Assembly (NCBI RefSeq): GCF_020829495.1
Contig: NZ_JAIVFQ010000015.1
Location: forward strand, 1 to 64,000
From: Nostoc favosum CHAB5714
GTDB lineage: Bacteria; Cyanobacteriota; Cyanobacteriia; Cyanobacteriales; Nostocaceae
Length of the DNA: 64,000 nucleotides
Direction of reading: 5' to 3'
The notes beneath the pieces are model-generated. The model worked only from the letters and a program-made list of their open reading frames with translations, made no database searches and was not told the DNA's origin. Shown in pieces: positions 16,792 through 25,800 of the stretch (positions within the stretch are counted from its first letter, which is position 1; every line of letters begins with the position of its first letter). The position numbers were made by a program, and so were the translations under genes.

Positions 16792-17895
16792 ATGCGGCAA
16801 CCTGCACACGGGGGAAATTTAGCCTGGGCAGCAGCACTGGCTGGCTGTCCCCCTGATGCTATTCTGGATTTCTCTGCTAGCATCAGCCCGTTGGGGCCTC
16901 CAAATAGCGCGATCGCTGCTATACTGTCCCAAATCGGTAATCTTAAGCACTATCCAGACCCCAACTATAGTGAACTGAGACTAGCTCTCAGTCACTTCCA
17001 TCAATTGCCGCCTGAGTGGATTCTGCCGGGTAACGGCTCCGCAGAATTACTCACTCTCATAGGTAGGGAATTAGCCCAATTAGCCGCGACAATTTTAATA
17101 ACTCCAGCCTTTGGCGACTACTACCGAACCCTGAAGGCGTACAACGCTAATGTGCTGGAGTTTCCTTTGTCACTTGTACTGAGCGAAGCCGTTGGCGCAG
17201 CCTCTCGTAGAGAAGTATTGGTCACTGGTCATTGGTCATTGGTCATTGGTCATTTGTCATTGACAAAGGACAAGGGGCTATTGCTGAATAATCCCCACAA
17301 TCCAACCGGAAAGCTATTTTCGCGGGACTCTATTTTGCCCTACCTAGAGCAATTTGCTTTGGTGGTGGTGGATGAAGCATTTATGGATTTTGTGCTGCCT
17401 AATGAGGAACAAAGCCTAATTTCGGTGGTGCAGGAATATAGGAATTTAGTAGTATTGCGATCGCTGACCAAATTTTACAGTCTTCCTGGACTGCGATTAG
17501 GATATGCGATCGCACACCCGGACTGCCTAGCTAAATGGCAGCTATGGCGTGACCCTTGGCCCGTAAACACGCTAGCGGTGGCGGCGGCAATTGCGGCACT
17601 TCAGGATACGGAGTTTCAGCAGCAAACCTGGGCATGGCTACCACCTGCACGAAACCAACTCTTTCAGGGTTTGGCTGAAATACCAGGATTGCAACCCCAA
17701 ATAAGTGCTGCTAACTTTTTACTGATTGAGTCTCAACAGTCTACTTCGCAGTTACAGCAACAATTACTCAAGCATCACCAGATTTTAATCCGCGATTGCC
17801 TTAGTTTTAAAGAACTAGGCGATCGCTTTTTCCGGGTTGCTGTACGTTCCCACTCCGATAACCAACGCTTACTAACAGCGTTAAAAGAGAGTTAG
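16792..17895 (+). CDS. cobD: Threonine-phosphate decarboxylase CobD-like aminotransferase
   Basis: The 367-residue PLP enzyme starts HGGNLAWAAALAGCPPDAILDFSASISPLGPP, typical of CobD, which makes (R)-1-amino-2-propanol phosphate for the lower loop of cobalamin. The PLP lysine is K227 in SLTKFYSLPGLRLGYA, and NNPHNPTG is the cofactor-contact motif. Between about residues 127 and 160, before GLLLNNPHNPTG, the frame contains repeat-derived sequence (a CTCTCGTAGAGAAG palindrome and GGTCATT heptamers, 17190-17272) that adds roughly 30 residues without breaking the frame. Whether the enzyme tolerates this is unknown. It could alternatively be a histidinol-phosphate aminotransferase-like protein, but the N terminus favours CobD. 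Confidence 0.83.
   Translation: MRQPAHGGNLAWAAALAGCPPDAILDFSASISPLGPPNSAIAAILSQIGNLKHYPDPNYSELRLALSHFHQLPPEWILPGNGSAELLTLIGRELAQLAATILITPAFGDYYRTLKAYNANVLEFPLSLVLSEAVGAASRREVLVTGHWSLVIGHLSLTKDKGLLLNNPHNPTGKLFSRDSILPYLEQFALVVVDEAFMDFVLPNEEQSLISVVQEYRNLVVLRSLTKFYSLPGLRLGYAIAHPDCLAKWQLWRDPWPVNTLAVAAAIAALQDTEFQQQTWAWLPPARNQLFQGLAEIPGLQPQISAANFLLIESQQSTSQLQQQLLKHHQILIRDCLSFKELGDRFFRVAVRSHSDNQRLLTALKES
17190..17272. repeat. Repeat DNA inserted in frame within cobD
   Basis: GCCTCTCGTAGAGAAG palindrome followed by five GGTCATT heptamers and TTGTCATTGAC. The heptamer is the same unit that forms intergenic arrays at 1522 and 53458. Here it is translated as VTGHWSLVIGHLSL inside CobD. Confidence 0.88.
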
Positions 17896-18062
17896 GAGTT
17901 AGGAGTTATAAGTTAGGAGTTATAAATTGAAGAAGGGTTTTAATTCCTAACTCCCAATTCTTAACTCTTAACTCCTAACTCCTGTACAGACGCGATTAAT
18001 CGCGTCTCTCCTGTACAGACGCGATTAATCGCGTCTCTACTCCTAACTCCTAACTCCTAACT
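17890..18062. repeat. GTTAGGA heptamers with two copies of GACGCGATTAATCGCGTC
   Basis: GGAGTTA heptamers downstream of cobD, their complement (CTAACTC) further on, and two perfect 18-bp palindromes at 17989-18006 and 18018-18035, each preceded by CTGTACA. The whole block can fold back on itself. Confidence 0.92.
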
Positions 18063-18072
18063 TTAAATTCAC

Positions 18073-19527
18073 GTGACCGTTGACTACGATGTTGTAATTA
18101 TTGGCGGCAGTCTTGCTGGATACTACGCTGCCCTTGCTGCAACCCAACTACGTGCTACAGTTGCCCTGGTGGAACCTAAAGTAGACTACGGGTTTACTCA
18201 TCACCATGCTCTTACCGAAATCGGTAAGCTGGCGCAGAAGTTGAATGATGCCGCTAGTTTTGGTATTCATGTCACACACACTGATACCTCAGAAGAATGC
18301 CACATATCTATAGCATGGCAAGAAGCTATGCTGTATGCTCAATGCGTTGCCTCAAATCTCAAAGAACAGCATTCTCCAGCCATCCTAGCCGCGTCGGGGG
18401 TAGATATAATCGTTGGCAGTGGTCAATTTCAATCTTCACCTCAACTGGCTTTTGCCGTTAACAATCGCCTATTACGCGCCCGTACCTATTTACTCGCTAG
18501 TGGTTCGCGTCCAGAAATTCCAGATATTGAAGGATTGCAAGCCACTGGCTACCTAACCCTATCTAATATTTGGCAATCCTTACAGCGAGGGACATTACCC
18601 AAAAATTGGGTAATTATAGGCGGAATTCCCCAAAGCATTGAAATTGCTCAAACTTTAGCGCGGTTTGGTTGCAGTGTGACGCTGGTAGTCAAGCACCCTT
18701 ATGTTCTACCCAATATTGACCCTGAGATAGCCATATTGCTTCAGGCACAGTTAGAAGTCGAAGGTGTGCGCGTCCTCACCGATAAACCAGTGACTCAGGT
18801 GAGGCTAATTGAGGATAAAAAGTGGATTCAAGCAGGAGATAAGGCAATTGAAACTGATGAGATTTTAGTGGCGACTGGACAGCAGCCGAATCTTGAATCT
18901 CTAAATTTGGCAACAGTAAATGTGAAATGGCATCGGCGTAGCTTGGTAGTGAATGATAAACTGCAAACCACTAATCACCGCATTTACGCCTGTGGTGATG
19001 TAATTGGTGGTTACGACTTTGCCAATATCGCTAATTATGAAGCAAAAATTGCCCTGAACAATGCACTATTTTTCCCCAGGTTACAAGTAGATTATCGCTT
19101 CATTCCTTGGGCAATGTTTTCTGTGCCGATGGTGGCGCAAGTGGGTTTGACGGAGGCGCAGGCAAAACGCCTCTTTATTCGAGATGAAGTTTTAGTTTTG
19201 CGACAATATTTTAAAACAGTGGCAGCAGCCCAACTTCGGGACGAAACTACTGGTATGTGTAAATTAATTGTGCTAGACAACGGCGAAATTTTGGGAGCTT
19301 CGATATTGGGGGCAGAAGCTGGAGAGTTGATTAATTTGATTGCCTTGGCAATGTCCCAAAAAATTAAAGTCAAAGATTTAGCAAATTTATCTCCGGTCTA
19401 TCCGAGTTTTTCAGAAATTCTAGAACAAGCTGCTAGAGAGTGGAGTAAGCAAAGGTTAAATAGCAATATTGCTTTGCAAGAGTTTTTAGAAGGCTTCTTC
19501 CATTTCCGCCGCAATTGGAATTTGTGA
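18073..19527 (+). CDS. FAD/NAD(P)-dependent oxidoreductase of the disulfide reductase family lacking the redox cysteines
   Basis: The 484-residue protein has the full fold of dihydrolipoamide dehydrogenase/mercuric reductase relatives: FAD motif VVIIGGSLAGYYAAL, the second dinucleotide motif VIIGGIPQSIEIAQ, the GDVIGG FAD-contact segment (YACGDVIGGYDFA), and the C-terminal dimerisation domain (PMVAQVGLTEAQA, GASILGAEAGELIN). Where family members carry GGTCVNxGCxPSK, this protein has VEPKVDYGFTHHHALTEIGKL, with no CxxxxC. It therefore cannot perform the usual disulfide chemistry and is probably an NAD(P)H oxidase or quinone-type reductase (inference). GTG 18073 is the start. Confidence 0.85.
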   Translation: MTVDYDVVIIGGSLAGYYAALAATQLRATVALVEPKVDYGFTHHHALTEIGKLAQKLNDAASFGIHVTHTDTSEECHISIAWQEAMLYAQCVASNLKEQHSPAILAASGVDIIVGSGQFQSSPQLAFAVNNRLLRARTYLLASGSRPEIPDIEGLQATGYLTLSNIWQSLQRGTLPKNWVIIGGIPQSIEIAQTLARFGCSVTLVVKHPYVLPNIDPEIAILLQAQLEVEGVRVLTDKPVTQVRLIEDKKWIQAGDKAIETDEILVATGQQPNLESLNLATVNVKWHRRSLVVNDKLQTTNHRIYACGDVIGGYDFANIANYEAKIALNNALFFPRLQVDYRFIPWAMFSVPMVAQVGLTEAQAKRLFIRDEVLVLRQYFKTVAAAQLRDETTGMCKLIVLDNGEILGASILGAEAGELINLIALAMSQKIKVKDLANLSPVYPSFSEILEQAAREWSKQRLNSNIALQEFLEGFFHFRRNWNL

Positions 19528-19529
19528 GT

Positions 19530-19642
19530 CAATACAGTTCAGTTAAGCATTTCTTCCTTCTCTTTGCGTCCTTTGCGTCCTTTGCGGTTCGTTAAAAAAA
19601 TTGACTTTGACAAAGAGTTTTAGCCTTAAGTGAACCGTATTG
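19530..19642. mobile_element. MITE-like element, family E1 (copy b), with 10-bp target duplication
   Basis: Ends CAATACAGTTCAGTTAAG and CTTAAGTGAACCGTATTG match copy a at 5082. The 10-mer ATTTGTGAGT is repeated exactly at 19520-19529 and 19643-19652; the left target copy contains the TGA stop of the preceding flavoprotein gene. The 113-bp interior carries the module CTTTGCGTCCTTTGCGGTTC instead of the G/C-run interior of copy a. Confidence 0.9.
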
Positions 19643-19683
19643 ATTTGTGAGTGGGGAGTCAGAGCTATTTCATTCTCATCTAG

Positions 19684-19801
19684 CCCACCTCAGAATAAAT
19701 TCTGAGGCTAATAGCAAAAGTTGTCTAAAGACGACTAAGAAAGGCTTTTAGTCCACTTTAGTGGACTTGGGCTATTAGCCCGGAACTTTAGTTCTGGGCG
19801 G
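19684..19801. repeat. Multi-hairpin repeat, copy a
   Basis: Four hairpins lie inside a longer stem: CCTCAGAAT-AA-ATTCTGAGG, AGTTGTC-TAAA-GACGACT, AGTCCACT-TT-AGTGGACT and CCGGAACT-TT-AGTTCTGG. GGCTAATAGC after the first pairs with GCTATTAGCC before the last. Outside it, AGCTATTTCATTCT and AGAACGAAATAGCC add an outer stem. Related copies with other arm sequences are at 60173 and 60433. Confidence 0.85.
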
Positions 19802-19851
19802 TTTATGTCTAGAACGAAATAGCCCTGAGTAGGGAGTAGGGAGTTAGAAGT

Positions 19852-20130
19852 TTGGAGTTGAGCCTCTGAACTCGGAAGTTGAGCCTCTGAACTCGGAAGT
19901 TGAGCCTCTGAACTCGGAAGTTGAGCCTCTGAACTCGGAAGTTGAGCCTCTGAACTCGGAAGTTGAGCCTCTGAACTCGGAAGTTGAGCTTTTGAACTCG
20001 GAAGTTGAGCTTTTGAACTCGGAAGTTGAGCTTTTGAACTCGGAAGTTGAGCTTTTGAACTCGGAAGTTGAGCCTCTGAACTCGGAAGTTGAGCCTCTGA
20101 ACTCGGAAGTTGAGCCTTTGAACTCGGAAG
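19852..20130. repeat. 21-bp tandem array (GTTGAGCCTCTGAACTCGGAA)n
   Basis: Thirteen head-to-tail copies of a 21-bp unit with two variants (GAGCCTCTGAAC and GAGCTTTTGAAC) that occur in blocks, implying expansion by local duplication. The array ends 13 bases before the 3' end of the phytol-kinase-like gene. Both strands are open through it, but this follows from the 21-bp period. Confidence 0.95.
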
Positions 20131-20142
20131 TTAAATTTTGGT

Positions 20143-20853
20143 TTAAAACCCCTGCATTATTACCCACACTACCCCAGCCGCTACTAGAGGCACGCTGAGG
20201 TTATCTGTGCCGTGGGGCGAGACTGCCTCTGCTAGGGTGGCGAAAGTAGCAGTTATTACCGCCGTCAATAAAGCCCATGCCAAACTAAAAGGTTTTGCTA
20301 GGGGACTCAGCGAGGAACCTGGTAGCAGCAACAGTACTAAGAAAATCACTACTGTACTCGCTACAAACATTGCTGCTGAACCTTCCCAGGAACGCACAGA
20401 ATTTCCCACTTGGTATTTATGCTGCCCGAAGCGTCTACCAATTAAGGCTGCCAGTGCATCACCCCAGGTCATCGCCATTATCCCAGCTACGGCGATCGCA
20501 ACGCTATCTACTGGCCCATCTGGTCGCCATAGTAGCCCGAAAAGCAGCGTTACTGAGATAGCGAAATAAACTGTACCAGGGGAGCTATCCTGAGTATCCA
20601 TTGCGCCGATGATTCGGTAGCGGTAAAACAGGTAGTTGAGTCCGATAAAGCTAGCAAAAGGTATAATTCCGATTTCCCAGTGGTTAAACAGTAGCAGGAC
20701 GCCGAAAGCCCACATCCCTGCACCGATATGGATTAGCTTGCGAGTAAAATCCGGCTTTACACCAAACAGCCTACGCAGTCCCTCGCCAATAACGAGCAGA
20801 CCAATAGCGTAAACATAAGAAATTGCTAGCCCGATAAAATCATTGTTAGTCAT
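20143..20853 (-). CDS. CTP-dependent phytol/polyprenol kinase-like membrane protein
   Basis: The 236-residue product is mostly membrane spans (about seven) and resembles the phosphatidate cytidylyltransferase-like kinases that include phytol kinase VTE5 and phytyl-phosphate kinase VTE6. Family features visible are FTRKLIHIGAGMW near residue 37, the MTWGDALAALIGRRFG segment with conserved Asp and Gly-Arg, and KSWEGSAAMF-type motif (here RSWEGSAAMF). In cyanobacteria these enzymes recycle phytol from chlorophyll to tocopherol and phylloquinone. The exact substrate cannot be read from the sequence; a dolichol-kinase-like role is the alternative. Confidence 0.78.
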   Translation of the reverse strand: MTNNDFIGLAISYVYAIGLLVIGEGLRRLFGVKPDFTRKLIHIGAGMWAFGVLLLFNHWEIGIIPFASFIGLNYLFYRYRIIGAMDTQDSSPGTVYFAISVTLLFGLLWRPDGPVDSVAIAVAGIMAMTWGDALAALIGRRFGQHKYQVGNSVRSWEGSAAMFVASTVVIFLVLLLLPGSSLSPLAKPFSLAWALLTAVITATFATLAEAVSPHGTDNLSVPLVAAGVVWVIMQGF

Positions 20854-20960
20854 TAGTCATTAGTCATTTGTCATTGGGCATTCATCAATAATTCTTCTTC
20901 CCCTGCTCCCTCATCTCCCTCATCTCCCTCATCTCCCCCTGCTCCCTGCTAAGAGCTCCC
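20848..20960. repeat. STRR block (ATTAGTC heptamers, CTCATCTCC nonamers)
   Basis: GTCATTA heptamers overlapping the start region of the preceding minus-strand gene, then CTCATCTCC nonamers with CCCTGCTCCC. It lies between two minus-strand genes. Confidence 0.85.
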
Positions 20961-20975
20961 TGCCCCCCTGCTTCT

Positions 20976-22751
20976 TCACTTGAATCGATCGCTATTTCGT
21001 CTAAAGTTCTTTTCTATTAACGAAGCACTACCAATACCTTGAAGAATACCACGACCGATTAAACCTAAACCTCTACCAATGATTTGGGTGAGAATGAAGA
21101 CTATACCGCTACCGACAATAGCTAATAGTGATTTTAAACGCGGTGCGATCGCATCACTAAATTCTAAAAGCAATGTCACTACTAAAGGAATATTAGAAAG
21201 TTTTACTAGCTCCTCATTCCGAGGAGCATAAACTGAAGTAATGGCAATACCACGAGGCGCAATTACAAAGAGTTCGTAGCGACTTTCAAAAACGGCTTTT
21301 GGTTCATTTATATAATTATTTAATCGATATTTCCACGACAAATCATTTCTAAATCGTTCAATCTCTCTTGTGGAAATCAATTGCCGTCCATAAAAGTTGT
21401 GCTTAATCTCCTCTACATCTGCTAAAGAATTTAGCAGTGGTTGCACTACCCCATTCGCTACCTGAATCAACAAGTTCTCTAAAATCATTAATGCTTGGGA
21501 CTTGGCTTCAGCGCTGACTACTGGATAGGAGGTATTATCAATGTTCAATTCTGTTTGAAATATTAGATAGGAATACAAATCACAAATTAACGGAATTTTA
21601 TTAAGAATATCTCTTTGCACAACTTCTATACTTGGTAATAAATAATTAACAAGTTCTATGTTTTGATTCCCTAGTTTTATCCGAGAAAACTTGCCAAAGT
21701 AATCTGTAATTGCTGCTTGCCATAACTCGCGTAATAAGCTAAATTTTACCTCATATAATTGATTTATATCTATTTGAGAAGCACGCAATTCATCCAACTG
21801 TTCAGCCAATTTTTGCAGGATAAGATAAAGTAATTCCCGTTTTTTATCTTCACGAAATATGTCGATTTCTAAAGGTATATCTGTGACATTTCGTAAAGGA
21901 AATTGAAGTTTGGTAACACAAGATGCAAATAATGCAGATTGTAGTGTTCCCGGACTAAGTAAAGGTGGCACAGTTTGCCTTTGTTGAATGGCACTACTCA
22001 ACGAAGCAGCCTGAGGCGGTTCATCAGCAACGGAGACATTTTCCTCTTGCCTTTCTTGTGATGAAACCAACAACTGATTTAGCAACCAACGAGCCGCTAG
22101 CAGTTCTCGCCTCTGTCCAGCTAGAATTGCTCGATCTAATACTGGTAGTCCGGGAACTTGTAATTGTGCTGTTACTGCGGCTAGGGTAGCTTCAATGTGA
22201 GCAATTCCTGACAAACGTAAATTATTTCGGAGTTTGGAGAAGGGAAGTGGTGAGTGGGTAGAGACGCGATTAATCGCGTCTGTACTATGAAGTAAGGAGT
22301 TAGGAGTTGTGATTGCTTCCATGTCCCGAAACCAATAGTCACCACCATCTGCAACTTCTTGCATGGCGGCGACTAACTCAGGAAGTGGTGTACCTTTGGG
22401 GCAGTAGCCATTAATACCAACAGATTTTGCAGCCAATAGCAGTCCTTGTTCTTGAACAGAACTGAGAAGTAAAATTGGCAGGTTGGGATATAAGGCTTTG
22501 AGTTGCCGACAGAATTGTAAACCTAACTGTTGACTGGTGGTAGAGCGACCATTACCGAATTCCAAAACCACCAAATTTACCTGATTTGGGTCTTCTTGGG
22601 CAATTTCTGCTAAAATCTGCAAGGCAGCAGTATTAGTTTCTACCACTCCTGTTACTTCTAGGTTAGGAATTGCTTCTAGAGCTACCCGTAATCCCAGACG
22701 AAAAATCGGGTCTTGGTCGATTAACAATAATTTTAGAGGGCGATCGCTCAT
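20976..22751 (-). CDS. Response regulator-like protein with DUF3685, Glu at the phosphorylation site
   Basis: The 591-residue product has an N-terminal receiver fold (about residues 1-135) joined to a cyanobacterial DUF3685-type C-terminal region (about 250-590). The acidic pair D12 and D14, the Ser of LLLLSS and the Lys of GYCPKG are in place, but the acceptor Asp is replaced by Glu (E64 in LVVLEFGN), which may mimic a phosphorylated state. The C-terminal part has a hydrophobic segment near the end. At about residues 158-168 the frame crosses the 18-bp palindrome GACGCGATTAATCGCGTC (22263-22280), so TDAINRVST is repeat-encoded. No sensor kinase is adjacent. Domain naming is from memory. Confidence 0.8.
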   Translation of the reverse strand: MSDRPLKLLLIDQDPIFRLGLRVALEAIPNLEVTGVVETNTAALQILAEIAQEDPNQVNLVVLEFGNGRSTTSQQLGLQFCRQLKALYPNLPILLLSSVQEQGLLLAAKSVGINGYCPKGTPLPELVAAMQEVADGGDYWFRDMEAITTPNSLLHSTDAINRVSTHSPLPFSKLRNNLRLSGIAHIEATLAAVTAQLQVPGLPVLDRAILAGQRRELLAARWLLNQLLVSSQERQEENVSVADEPPQAASLSSAIQQRQTVPPLLSPGTLQSALFASCVTKLQFPLRNVTDIPLEIDIFREDKKRELLYLILQKLAEQLDELRASQIDINQLYEVKFSLLRELWQAAITDYFGKFSRIKLGNQNIELVNYLLPSIEVVQRDILNKIPLICDLYSYLIFQTELNIDNTSYPVVSAEAKSQALMILENLLIQVANGVVQPLLNSLADVEEIKHNFYGRQLISTREIERFRNDLSWKYRLNNYINEPKAVFESRYELFVIAPRGIAITSVYAPRNEELVKLSNIPLVVTLLLEFSDAIAPRLKSLLAIVGSGIVFILTQIIGRGLGLIGRGILQGIGSASLIEKNFRRNSDRFK

Positions 22752-22894
22752 AGTTTACTCAATTACACAAGCACTGTTTTTTACCAATCAGAAAACAGCT
22801 TTGATACAAAACTTTGTCTTCCCCATTGTCACCTGTTTTCGCAAACTGATAAATCGATCATAATTGCCTTATGCAGCCTTCACTGTGTAATTAA

Positions 22895-25800
22895 ATGAAC
22901 TTGAGTATTCGGCACTGGTTGGCGGAACGCTATATCGCAATCAATCAAATCAGAGGATTTTCGGCGGGACAATTGGCAGGTATTGCCTACCGGATTGTTC
23001 AGGATATGGAAGTCAAAAGCCTGATGCCTTTTGATATCTGTACCTTGGTAGAGGTTTTAGAACTGCCTTTAGGGATTGTTTGGGAAGAAATCAGTGTCAT
23101 TTCCCAGTTGACAGAAAACCTGTTGCGTAGCCTCAGCCAAAAAAAACCGTTAAAACGTAACGAAGGCACATGGCTGGCGTTTCAAATTGGCTATCTCCAA
23201 GCTTTGCAAGCAATTATAGAGCAGGAAGCAAGCTTGCAAAGACCGTGGCTAGACCGGGCAAATATACCCATCCTGAAGGAGGAAATGGGTAAACTCACCC
23301 TCCAAGATTCACAACTGCAAGGGTTACTAAAAACTCTCAGTCCGGGTAAATTAACTGACACTCAAGCTGAACAAGCGCTGTCTTTGGTTGCCGATTCATT
23401 ACTGGTGCAACAAATAAATAACGCTGCCATAGCTTGGTTAATTGCCAATGGTGCAGAGGAACCTGAAGCTAAACTCCTAACAGAGCGTTTGCTCAACTCA
23501 CTTCCTGGTCACTTACTGGTAGTCGTTACCGAAAATGCTGCACCTTTAGCTCAACTGCAAAAATTTTTTCGTTTAGGGATTTCATTATCTCCCAATTTGA
23601 TCACCCCAGAAGTGGGTTCTATAGTCGGTGAAAAAATTGATTTGCACCGAGAACATTACCGTGCAAGTTTGATTAAAAATCTCAGTATGCCTTTGCTCAT
23701 GGAATCCTTTGCCCTCAAGGATATCTATGTTGCACAAAAAGGCTTACCAATAGAGGAAAGTATTTCTGAGCAGGATAAAAAAACTGTTAAGCCAGTTGAT
23801 TTAAAAACATGGGCGCAGCAACAGCTAGCTGATTTAGAAACGATCGCTCTCATTGAATCGGAACCTGGTTATGGAAAAACTAGTTTTTGTCAACTTTGGG
23901 CAGCACAGGTAGCACAGGAATTTTACCCTAATTGGATGCCTATAGTAATTAGGTTACGAGATGTAACTTATGGCAAAACCTTCATCGAAACCCTAAATTC
24001 TGCCTTTGCTGTTAATCTTTCAACTTGGTTAGAGCAAGAAAATCTCCCTTGTTTGTTGCTGCTAGATGGTTTGGATGAACTGCCCCCTTCTGCTCATGGT
24101 ATAAGGGCAAAAGCAATTTTTATTCAGCAATTACTGAACTTTCAATCTCAGCATAGACACAAAATTTTGTTAACGAGTCGATCAACGACATTACAAGAAA
24201 TTGCCCCAGAGATCCCGTTGCCATTGAAGCGAATTATCATTCAGCCATTGGATGCGGAGGAACTCAAACAATGGTTTCAGCAATGGACAAAAGTGCAATC
24301 GTTGGCGAACGCTCAAAATTTCTTTACATTCTTAAAACAGGCAGGGTTGTTTGCCAGCCAATCAAAGTTAAGAGAATTATCTGCCCTTGTCCGTCAACCC
24401 CTAATGCTGCATTTGTTGGGCATTTTACACCGCGAGGGACTGCTAGATGATGAACTATTACACTTAGCTGCTCATAACCCAAAGTCTTCTCTGTTATGGG
24501 AAATTTATCATCGCCTGAGTCGATGGTTGTTGGGCTATCCGCTAACTGGCGGTATTAAGACGATGCTACTGCGATCAGGATTGGCTCATATCCACCGGAC
24601 TCCAGAAGCGATCGCTAATTTACTCGCTAGTCGTCATCCCGAAGATTTACTTGAGCAGATGCAAGCGATCGCTCTGAAAATTTTACACTCACAACGTCAT
24701 CAAATTAATTTGGCTGGTGAATTTAATTCTCTACCAGGGTTTTATTTTAAAATTCGGGATTTAGAAAGCTCAGGCAAAAGCGCAGCGAAAACTAGTTTAA
24801 TTGAGTTTTCGCATATTAAGTTAGGAGAATATCTTTGTGCTGAGGCTGTGACTGCTGAGTTGAAATTACTGACTCAGTGCCAAGATGAGGTTTATGGCAA
24901 GCTCACCTTTGTGCTTGATTCTCCTAGTAGCGTTGCCCAGCATATTTACAATTTACTGGGTTACGGGATACTGAGCCAAGAAATTGAGGAATTGGGCATC
25001 GCAATTTTACGCCGGGAGCAAAAGCACAAGTTTTCCTTTGAAGTTTTGTTCCAACGGCTTTTGTCTTTCTGGCGTGCTTACTGTCAAGGCTGCTGGTTAA
25101 ATGAAGGGATAGCCCACAAAGCTTTGACTCATTTCCACGAACTACAAAACCCAGTGAATGTTGAGCAGGTGAATGCTGCGGTGGGACTGAATGTGTTTTT
25201 ATTGCTTTGTGCTTGCTACCGAGAAACAAAAGTTCCCTTTTGGCCTTGTGGGAATCCAGTCAATTTAGCAGAATTCAATCCAGAGGCTTTAAGTGCGCTG
25301 ATTGCTAGAACAAGCCTTTTGCATAAGAATGCCTTCGCAACCCGAATTAAGTCTCTGGCTGGACTCAATTTATCGGGAGCCTCTTTGTTACAAGTAATGT
25401 TAACTGGGGTAAATCTTGAGCAGACAAACTTATCCAATGCGGAGTTAATCGGGGCGAATTTGGCTGGAGCGAATTTGCAACAGGCGAACCTCGCAGGCGC
25501 AAACCTGCAACAGGCAAACCTCGCAGGTGCAAACCTGCAACAAGCAAACCTTACAGGCGCAAACCTCCAACAGGCAAATCTTACAGGCGCAAATCTTAAT
25601 TCTGCCAATCTCACTAACGCGTGCTTATTTGATGCCATTCTCGCTGAGGCTGACAAAAAATTAGCCATCGATAATGATGCTTTGTTCTCCCAAGAATCGT
25701 TTCAAAGATTGAAGCATTTGCGATCGCAACAGCCTTTCTTAAGTACAGTCAAAATTGCGACAAACACAGATAATTGGAACAAACTCCCTGCGATCGGACT

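Noticed and set aside
19844-20198. Open frames on both strands of the 21-bp array (SEFRGST and NSEVELL repeats)
   Set aside because: They result from the repeat period; neither has a credible start, and the repeat unit resembles no protein repeat family known to me.
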